Source of the DNA: Kitasatospora sp. MAP5-34
Lineage (GTDB): Bacteria; Actinomycetota; Actinomycetes; Streptomycetales; Streptomycetaceae
Direction: 5' to 3'
Assembly (NCBI RefSeq): GCF_029894335.1
Contig: NZ_JARXZC010000014.1
Location: forward strand, 62,001 to 126,000
DNA: 64,000 nucleotides
A program made the position numbers and the translations under genes. The notes under the pieces were generated by a model, which was not told the DNA's origin, ran no database searches, and was given only the letters and a program-made list of their open reading frames with translations. Positions 1 through 8,199 of this stretch are shown in pieces; position 1 is the stretch's first letter; each line of letters starts with the position of its first letter.

Positions 1-1452
1 GCCGGCTCGACCTCCGAACAGCCGCGCTCCGGCGGCACGTTGAAGATCGGCGCACTCGGCCGGGCCTCGGCCGTCACCCGGGACCCGCACGGCTCGCAGG
101 CCAACGAGAGTGACTACCTCATCATCAGCCTGCTCTACGACACCCTCGCCGTCCCCGGGGACACGGCCAACACCGTCCCGCGCCTGGCCGCCTCCTGGCA
201 GCCCTCCCCGGACCTGAAGACCTGGCGCTTCACCATCGCCGACGGCGCGAAGTTCCACGACGGCACGCCCGTCACCGCCGCCGACGTCGTCTGGTCGCTC
301 AAGCGTCTGCGCGCCACCCCGGCCGGTGCCAGCCGGCTGCCCGGCATCCAGCCCTCGGGCATCAGCGCCGAAGGCGCGCGGACGGTCGTCCTGGTCTCCG
401 ACTACGCCAACGCGGACCTGCCGCTGCTCACCCGGCTGACCACCTTCGTCCTCAAGAAGGACACCAAGGACGACGCCGTCGCCACCGCCTCCGGCAGCGG
501 CCCGTTCAAACTCGACTGGTTCCGCGACGGCAACGCCCGCCTGGTCCGCAACGACGACTGGTATGGCGGCAAGGTGCTGCTCGACGCCGTCGAGGTGCGG
601 ATCTTCGAGAGTCCGCAGGCGCTGGCCAACGCCCTGCTCGCCGGGCAGATCGACGTGGCGTCCAACGTCGGCGCGACGGCCGCCCGTACCGCCGGAGCCC
701 GCAAGGACGTCCAGGTCGTCCGCCGACCGAACGACCTGGCGATGCCCATCGTGATGCGCGCCGCCGGCGGCCCGTTCGCCGACCCCCGGGTGCGGCAGGC
801 GCTGCGGCTGGCCGTCGACCGCGAGGCCATGGTCAAGCAGGTGCTGTCCGGCTACGGCACGGTCGCCAACGACGTCCTCGGCACCGGCGACCCCGCCTAC
901 GCGCGCGATCTCCCGCAGCGCACGCGCGACCTCGTCCGGGCCCGGCAGCTGCTCGGCGCGGCCGGATTCGACCTCGCCAGGAGCTACGACCTGGTCACCA
1001 CCGAGGACATCCCCGGCCTCGCCGAGTCCGCGACGCTCTTCGCCACCCAGGTCCGCGAGACCGGGGTGCGGATCAACGTCGTCAAGCAGGACTCCAAGCT
1101 GTTCTGGGACGCCAGTTGGCTCAAGGCCCCGCTCTACGCGTCGTACTGGGGCACCAACGACTCGGTAGTGTTCTTCGCCAGCAAGACGATGGTCTCCGAG
1201 GCCGGCCAGAACGAGGCCGGTTGGCGGGACCCGGCCTTCGACGCGGCGTACCGCAAGGCGCTGGCCACCGCCGACGCCGCCGAGCGCGCCAAGGTGCTGC
1301 ACCAGCTCCAGGAGATCGAGTACGACAGGTCCGGTTACCTGCTCTGGGGCATGGCCGACGGCATCGACCTCGCCGCCGCCCCCGTGCGCGGCCTGCCCAG
1401 GCTGCCCGGCTACGGGCGGGTCCAGCTCGAGAAGACCTGGCTGGCCCGTTGA
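1..1452 (+). CDS. ABC transporter substrate-binding protein, peptide/nickel family (5' truncated)
   Basis: The frame is open from the first base, so the gene starts upstream of the window; the first internal start would be at 40. It matches the SBP_bac_5 family (DppA/OppA-like): the segment FHDGTPVTAADVVWSLKR near residue 85 is the family hallmark, followed by the usual two-lobe architecture ending near residue 480. The signal peptide and lipobox would lie upstream and are not visible. It captures oligopeptides or a similar ligand outside the membrane and delivers it to the two permeases that follow. Its stop at 1450-1452 overlaps the TTG start of the first permease, so the genes are translationally coupled. 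The ligand cannot be told from the sequence; nickel or opines are alternatives. Confidence 0.9.
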   Translation, partial: AGSTSEQPRSGGTLKIGALGRASAVTRDPHGSQANESDYLIISLLYDTLAVPGDTANTVPRLAASWQPSPDLKTWRFTIADGAKFHDGTPVTAADVVWSLKRLRATPAGASRLPGIQPSGISAEGARTVVLVSDYANADLPLLTRLTTFVLKKDTKDDAVATASGSGPFKLDWFRDGNARLVRNDDWYGGKVLLDAVEVRIFESPQALANALLAGQIDVASNVGATAARTAGARKDVQVVRRPNDLAMPIVMRAAGGPFADPRVRQALRLAVDREAMVKQVLSGYGTVANDVLGTGDPAYARDLPQRTRDLVRARQLLGAAGFDLARSYDLVTTEDIPGLAESATLFATQVRETGVRINVVKQDSKLFWDASWLKAPLYASYWGTNDSVVFFASKTMVSEAGQNEAGWRDPAFDAAYRKALATADAAERAKVLHQLQEIEYDRSGYLLWGMADGIDLAAAPVRGLPRLPGYGRVQLEKTWLAR

Positions 1453-2384
1453 GCCTCGTCCGGTTCGTGTGGCCGGCGGTCAGAAGGCTGGCGCTGCTGA
1501 CCGTCCTGCTGGCGACGGTGTTCGCCGCCGTGTCGCTGCTGCCCGGCGACGCGGCGACCGCCACCTCCGAGCGGGGCGAGAGCGCCACCGACCTCGCCGC
1601 CCGCCGGGCCGCGCTCGGGCTCGACCGGCCACTGGCCGAACGGTTCTGGGACTGGCTGGCGGGCCTGCCCACCGGCGACCTCGGCACCTCCGCCCACGGC
1701 CGGCCGGTCACCGCCCTGCTCGCCGCGCCCTTCCCCAACACCCTGCTGCTCGGCGGCCTGGCCCTGCTGCTCAGCGTCACCGGCGCACTGGCGTTGGGCA
1801 GTTGGGCCGCGCTGCGGCCGGGCGGTCGGGTGGACCGGGCGGTCGCGACGGCGGCCACCGCCGCGTTCGCGCTGCCCGAGTTCGTGGTCTCCGTCGCGCT
1901 GCTGCTGGTGCTCTCGCTCTGGACCGGCTGGCTGCCCGCCGTCACCCTGACCGGGCCCGACGGCGCGCCCGCCTCCTGGCGGATGCTCGTCCTGCCGCTG
2001 CTCGCGCTGACGATCCCGCAGATCGGCTGGAACACCCGCATCGTACGCGGCGCCCTCGCCGACCAGGCCAGTCTGCCGCACGTGCAGGCCGCGATCCTGG
2101 ACGGGCTGCCCCGCCACCGCGTCCTCACCCACCACGTGCTGCCCGGCGCCCTGCCCGCCATCGCCGTCGGCACCGCCACCTCGGCCGGCATGCTGCTGGG
2201 CGGCGCCGTCGTGGTCGAGACGCTCTTCAACTACCCGGGCATCGGCGCCGTCCTGGCCGGAGCCGTCGCCGACCGCGACACCCCGCTCGTCGCGGGGGTC
2301 GTCGCCGCCACCGGCGCCGCGATCAGCACCCTGCTGCTCGCGGCCGACCTGATCCGCGACCGCACCCTGGGGGTACGGGCGTGA
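1449..2384 (+). CDS. ABC transporter permease, DppB-like
   Basis: A membrane permease of about 311 residues, of the binding-protein-dependent family. An N-terminal membrane helix (about residues 7-30) is followed by the DppB-type external loop, then five more hydrophobic segments. An EAA-like cytoplasmic loop lies around DGLPRHRVLTHHVLPGALP (about residues 217-235), which contacts the ATPase. The TTG start at 1449 gives a TTGA overlap with the preceding stop; a GTG at 1467 is a later alternative. The gene ends in a GTGA overlap with the second permease. The family translocates peptides, nickel or similar solutes together with the DppC-like partner. Substrate is unknown. Confidence 0.88.
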   Translation: MSLVRFVWPAVRRLALLTVLLATVFAAVSLLPGDAATATSERGESATDLAARRAALGLDRPLAERFWDWLAGLPTGDLGTSAHGRPVTALLAAPFPNTLLLGGLALLLSVTGALALGSWAALRPGGRVDRAVATAATAAFALPEFVVSVALLLVLSLWTGWLPAVTLTGPDGAPASWRMLVLPLLALTIPQIGWNTRIVRGALADQASLPHVQAAILDGLPRHRVLTHHVLPGALPAIAVGTATSAGMLLGGAVVVETLFNYPGIGAVLAGAVADRDTPLVAGVVAATGAAISTLLLAADLIRDRTLGVRA

Positions 2385-3177
2385 CCGTCCGCAAGCTCGT
2401 CCGTACCGTCCCCGCGCTGCTACTCGTCCTGCTCGCCCTCGCCGGACCGCTGCTCGCGCCGCACGCCGTCGATCAGCCCGTCACCGCCCCCTACGCGACG
2501 CCGGACGCCGTCGCCACGCTCGGCGGTGACCAACTCGGCCGCGACCTGCTCAGCCGACTGCTCTCCGGCGGAGCACCCCTGATCGCCACCGCGCTCGGCA
2601 TCGCGCTGCTGGTCACCACGGCCGCCGCCGCGCTCGGCATCCTGGCCGCCCTCCGTCCCCGGCTGGGCCGGTGGCTGGAGCGCGCCGCCGACCTCGCCAT
2701 CCTGCTGCCCGCCGTGCTCGGCATCATGCTCGTCGCTCTGGCCTGGCCCGGCGGTGGCCGGCTCGCCGTCGCGGCGGCCGCCACCGTGCTCGGCATCCCC
2801 TACGCCGTACGGATCGTGGCCGCCGCAGCCGCACCGGTCGCCGCCACCGGGTACGTCGAGACTGCCGCCGCCGGGGGTGAACGCCTCTGGTACCTGATGG
2901 TCCGTGAGGTGCTGCCCAACCTCCGCGCCACCCTGCTCGCGCTCTTCGGCCTGCGCTTCGTCGAAGGTGTCTACATCGTCTCGATCGCGGCCTTCCTTCA
3001 GCTCGGTCCCCAACCACCCGCCGCCGACTGGGCGTTGATGATCCGTGAGAACGCACCCGGCATCCTGCTCAACCCCTGGGCGGTCGCCGCCCCCAGCCTC
3101 GCCATCGGCCTGCTCGCGATCAGCGTCAACCTCGCCGTCGAGGGCATCGCCGCCCGCCCGACCCCGGAGAGCGCACT

Positions 3178-3181
<4 letters not shown>
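2381..3181 (+). CDS. ABC transporter permease, DppC-like
   Basis: Second permease of the importer, about 266 residues. The GTG start at 2381 overlaps the previous stop (GTGA). It shows an N-terminal helix, the DppC-type motif LGGDQLGRDLLSRLLSGG (about residues 48-65), then five hydrophobic segments and an EAA loop around ETAAAGGERLWYLMVREVLPN (split near residues 160-180). It pairs with the preceding permease as a heterodimeric channel. It is somewhat short for the family (usually 280-310 aa) because the N-terminal cytoplasmic tail is brief. The downstream ATPase starts inside its stop codon. Confidence 0.88.
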
Positions 3182-4629
<1,448 letters not shown>

Positions 4630-4757
4630 GCCACGCGCCGCCGACGGCGGTACCGGCAGCGCAGATCGCCCCGTCCGTTCGCGAGTCAGAGCGCCCGCGT
4701 GTCCATGCCCACCGCTAGCGTCGCCCTGTACTCAGGGACGACGCGAGGCGGTAGGCA

Positions 4758-6575
4758 GTGGCCATGAACACGGAGGCAGACGCTCCCGGGGAGCGCGAGC
4801 GGGATCGGCTGACGGTCCCTCAGGGGCTGGCCGCGCTCTCGCTGGACGCGCTGGCCTCGGTGGCGTACGGGCCCGAGGCGATCGTGGTGGTGCTGGCCAT
4901 GGCGGGCAGTCACGGGCTGGGCTTCACGCTCCCGGTCACGTTGGCGATCGTGGTGCTGCTGGCCGCGCTGACGTTCTCGTACCGGCAGGTCATCGCGGCC
5001 TTCCCGAACGGCGGTGGTGCGTACGCCGTGGCCGGGCGGCACCTGGGGCGGCGGGTGAGCCTGGTCGCGGCCGCGTCGCTGATCATCGACTACGTGCTGA
5101 ACGTCGCGGTGTCGGTGTCCGCCGGTGTCGCCGCCCTCACCTCGGCCTTCCCGTCGTTGTACGCCGACCGGGTGTGGCTGTGCGTGCTGGTGCTGGCGTT
5201 GATCACGGCGGTGAACCTGTACGGGATCGCCGAGTCGGCGCGGGTGCTGATCGTGCCGACCGTCGTCTTCGTGGTGGCGATCTTCACCATCATCGTGGTC
5301 GGACTCCTGCGCGCGCACCCGGTGACCGAGCCGACGCACGTGGCGGTGGCGACCGAGAGTGTCGGACTGCTGCTGCTCCTCAAGGCCTTCGCCTCCGGGT
5401 GTGCGGCGCTGACGGGCGTGGAGGCCATCGCGAACGCCGTGCCGACCTTCCGCACCCCCCGGGTCCAGCGTGCCCAGCGCACCGAGATCGCGCTCGGCGG
5501 GCTGCTCGGCACGATGCTGATCGGGCTGTCCCTGCTGATCGACAGGTTCCACGTCGCCCCGAACAGCACCAAGACCGTCCTCGCCCAGCTCACCGACGCC
5601 TCGCTCGGCCACAACCTGGGCTTCTACGTCGTCCAGTTCGCCACCACCGCACTGCTGGCGCTGGCCGCGAACACCTCGTTCGGCGGCATGCCGGTGCTGA
5701 CCTCGCTGCTGGCCCGGGACCACCACCTGCCGCACGTGTTCGCGCTGCGCGCGGACCGGCAGGTCTACCGGCACGGGGTGCTGGTGCTGGCCGGAGCCGC
5801 GCTGGTGCTGCTGGTCGGTGCCCAGGGCGACACCCAGGCGCTGGTGCCGGTCTTCGCGATCGGCGTCTTCATCGGTTTCACCATCTCCCAGGTCGGGATG
5901 GTCCGGCACTGGCGCCTCGAACGCGGTCCCGGCTGGCGGGGGCGCGCGGTCCTGAACGGGGTCGGCGCGGTACTGACGGCGGCGGCAACCGTCATCGAGC
6001 TGATCGCGAAGTTCGGCCAGGGTGGCTGGCTGGTGTTCCTGGCGGTGGCCGTCCTGGTCCTGCTCTTCGAGGCGATCCACCGCACCTACCTGGGGATCGG
6101 CCGTGGCCTGCACGTCGGCGAGGTGCCCGGGCCGCCGGAGGAGCGTCACTCGCTGATCATCGTCCCGGTCGGGGCGGTCAACCTGCTCACCCAGGAGGCG
6201 ATCGGGGCCGCCCTGTCGCTCGGCGACGAGGTGCGCGCGATCACCGTCGTCACGGCGGAGGACGAGGACGCGCCGAGCCCGGAACAGATCCGGGAGGCGT
6301 GGAGCGTCTGGAACCCGCACGTCCCGCTGATCGTACTGAGCAGCCGGAGCCGCTCCCTGACCTGGCCGATCGTCGACTACCTGCGTTCGCTGGCGGCCGA
6401 GGAGGAGCACGACCGGCTGGTCGTGCTGATCCCCGAGATGCATCTGCCCCGGCCCTGGCAGCGCCTGCTGCAGAACCAGCGCGGCGCGATCCTCGACCGG
6501 GCGATCCGCCGCTACACGGATGTGGTGATCTGCCGTCTGCGGTTCCGGATCGACATCCCGCGCATCCCGCGTTGA
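4758..6575 (+). CDS. APC-superfamily transporter, KimA-like potassium/proton symporter
   Basis: A 605-residue membrane protein. The opening motif LSLDALASVAYGPEAI (about residues 31-46) matches the KimA/YdaO branch of the APC superfamily, known in Bacillus subtilis as a K+/H+ symporter. About twelve hydrophobic segments fill residues 30-450. A soluble C-terminal domain of about 150 residues (from HSLIIVPVG on) resembles the USP-like cytosolic domain of KimA. The GTG at 4758 is chosen because of the upstream purine run; an ATG two codons later is possible. The neighbour on the other strand is a KdpD-like sensor fragment, which supports a potassium role. A general amino-acid permease is the alternative. 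Confidence 0.75.
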   Translation: MAMNTEADAPGERERDRLTVPQGLAALSLDALASVAYGPEAIVVVLAMAGSHGLGFTLPVTLAIVVLLAALTFSYRQVIAAFPNGGGAYAVAGRHLGRRVSLVAAASLIIDYVLNVAVSVSAGVAALTSAFPSLYADRVWLCVLVLALITAVNLYGIAESARVLIVPTVVFVVAIFTIIVVGLLRAHPVTEPTHVAVATESVGLLLLLKAFASGCAALTGVEAIANAVPTFRTPRVQRAQRTEIALGGLLGTMLIGLSLLIDRFHVAPNSTKTVLAQLTDASLGHNLGFYVVQFATTALLALAANTSFGGMPVLTSLLARDHHLPHVFALRADRQVYRHGVLVLAGAALVLLVGAQGDTQALVPVFAIGVFIGFTISQVGMVRHWRLERGPGWRGRAVLNGVGAVLTAAATVIELIAKFGQGGWLVFLAVAVLVLLFEAIHRTYLGIGRGLHVGEVPGPPEERHSLIIVPVGAVNLLTQEAIGAALSLGDEVRAITVVTAEDEDAPSPEQIREAWSVWNPHVPLIVLSSRSRSLTWPIVDYLRSLAAEEEHDRLVVLIPEMHLPRPWQRLLQNQRGAILDRAIRRYTDVVICRLRFRIDIPRIPR

Positions 6576-6590
6576 GCCGTTCCCCCGAGG

Positions 6591-7352
6591 TCAGGCGACC
6601 CTCGGGGCCTGCCACAGGGACTCCAGCGCGGTACCGGCCTGGTCGGCCAAGGTCACCGCGACCAGCCGCGCCTGCGCGGAGGGCACCGTGCCGGGGGTGG
6701 GTTCGAGCAGGAACCGGCCGACGTACCGGCCGTTGCCGAACAGGCGCAGCTCCACCTCCTCGTCCGGCAGCCCCAGCCGGTCGGCGTCCCAGCGCCGGCG
6801 CCCGACCATGACGGACCCGTCGGGTTCGAGGTGCGGCGGGTGGCCCATCAGCGTCCCGTACTCGAAGCGGCAGCCGCGCAGTTGGAGCAACTCGATCAGC
6901 TGCGCCCGGACCTCGTCCACCACGGTGAGCGCCGAGTTGGCCGTACGGGCGAGCACGGCGGTCTCGTGGATCCGCGCCAGGTGGTCGGCGTCGGTGACCG
7001 CGATCACCTGCAGGCGGCGTGCGTGGGCGGCCAGTTGGGACACCGCCAGCCCGACCGCCAGCAGCAGGACGGCCGTGGTGAGGTCGGCGGACTTGCTGAT
7101 CGAGAACCGCTCGTACGGGCGGGTGAAGAAGAAGTCGAACCACAGCGCGGCCGTCACCGCCGCGACGATCCCGGCCCACCGGTTCCCCAGCGCCGACACC
7201 GCCACCACCACGACGACCAGCAGCAGGGCCACATTGGTGTTCGCCAGGCTGCTCCGGAACGGCAGCAGCACCGCGCAGAGCGCGATCGGGGCCGCCACCG
7301 CTGCCAGCAACGAGGCGGTGTCCCTCGTGACGTACCGAACGTACCCAGGCAT
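6591..7352 (-). CDS. DUF4118 (KdpD-type) membrane sensor protein with a GAF-like tail
   Basis: About 253 residues from ATG 7352, preceded by GGAGG six bases upstream. Residues 10-105 form three or four hydrophobic segments of the DUF4118 type, the transmembrane module of the potassium sensor kinase KdpD, including DFFFTRPYERFSI. Residues 115-245 look like a GAF-type sensory domain. No histidine-kinase H-box or ATPase domain is present, so it cannot phosphorylate by itself. It converges on the KimA-like gene with 15 bp between stop codons. A longer upstream reading frame is non-homologous sequence and is rejected. Probably a membrane sensor or decoy; its partner is unknown. Confidence 0.75.
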   Translation of the reverse strand: MPGYVRYVTRDTASLLAAVAAPIALCAVLLPFRSSLANTNVALLLVVVVVAVSALGNRWAGIVAAVTAALWFDFFFTRPYERFSISKSADLTTAVLLLAVGLAVSQLAAHARRLQVIAVTDADHLARIHETAVLARTANSALTVVDEVRAQLIELLQLRGCRFEYGTLMGHPPHLEPDGSVMVGRRRWDADRLGLPDEEVELRLFGNGRYVGRFLLEPTPGTVPSAQARLVAVTLADQAGTALESLWQAPRVA

Positions 7353-7360
7353 GACGTACC

Positions 7361-7382
7361 TCCTGCATTCCTCCTGCATTCC
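7361..7382. repeat. 11-bp direct repeat that duplicates the ribosome binding site
   Basis: TCCTGCATTCC occurs twice in tandem (7361-7371 and 7372-7382). On the minus strand this places two GGAGG cores in front of the DUF4118 gene. Only the nearer one is correctly spaced to ATG 7352. Confidence 0.6.
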
Positions 7383-7517
7383 GGTGTAGCAGGCCCGACG
7401 CCGGACCGGGCCGCCGCCGGGCACCCTTAACGCAACCTTTGCGGGCGCTGCGGCGGCCTGCGGTCGATAGTGTTGCCCTTCGTGCAGTGAGCGATTCCGA
7501 TGGAGGGTCAGGCGCGC

Positions 7518-8129
7518 ATGCGGGACGAACTGATGGTCACTCTCTGGCAGTCGTGGGCGGAGCGGGGGTCCCGGCTGGGGCCCGAGGAGTGGGCCCGGCC
7601 CACCCGGCTGCCCGGCTGGTCGGTGCACGCGCTGTTCGCCCATGTGGCCCCCGCTCCGGAGATGTTCGCCCAGCTGCGCGGCGCGCTGGTGCAGGAGCCG
7701 GCGGCCGTCACCAGCGGCGCGGAGATCATCAGGAACTACAACCGGCCGGGCGAGGTGGCGCACACCGCAGCCGACCAGGTCGCCGAGCACGCCCGGCAGG
7801 TGGCCGACCAGACACCCCCCGGGGTGCTGCTCCGCCGCTTCGCCGTCGAGGGCCCGAAGGCTCTGGCCGAGCTCGGTGACGTGCCGCTCTCCAGTGTGGT
7901 CGCGCACCCGCTGCTGGGCACTGTGACCTTCGGAGCGCTCGGTGAGGTCGCCGTCCTGGAGGCCACCGTCCACCTGCTCGACCTGATCGCCGCCATCGGT
8001 GGCCCGCCGCCACCCGGCGCCGCCGTGCAGGCGGCCAGGGACCTGCTGGCCGCCGTACCCGACAGCGTCGCGTTCATCGAGGCCGCGACCGGGCGGACCA
8101 CCGCCCCCGTACTCCCCGTCCTGCGGTAG
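7518..8129 (+). CDS. DinB/mycothiol-dependent maleylpyruvate isomerase-family protein
   Basis: About 203 residues. The motif ARPTRLPGWSVHALFAHVA near residue 25 is the signature of the TIGR03083/MDMPI N-terminal family of DinB-like four-helix bundles, which in actinomycetes include mycothiol-dependent enzymes. The conserved His of that motif is present as a candidate metal ligand. The start is placed at ATG 7518 because GGAGGG lies at 7502-7507, ten bases upstream; an in-frame ATG at 7500 would overlap that site. It is monocistronic, divergent from the DUF4118 gene and convergent with the NRPS operon. The substrate is not predictable; thiol transfer or detoxification is inferred from the family. 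Confidence 0.75.
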   Translation: MRDELMVTLWQSWAERGSRLGPEEWARPTRLPGWSVHALFAHVAPAPEMFAQLRGALVQEPAAVTSGAEIIRNYNRPGEVAHTAADQVAEHARQVADQTPPGVLLRRFAVEGPKALAELGDVPLSSVVAHPLLGTVTFGALGEVAVLEATVHLLDLIAAIGGPPPPGAAVQAARDLLAAVPDSVAFIEAATGRTTAPVLPVLR

Positions 8130-8199
8130 CGCCCGCCGGACGGCGAAGGAGCGAGCTGACGGTGCCCGGCCGCTCGAACCGGCCCTACCGCACCCGGCC

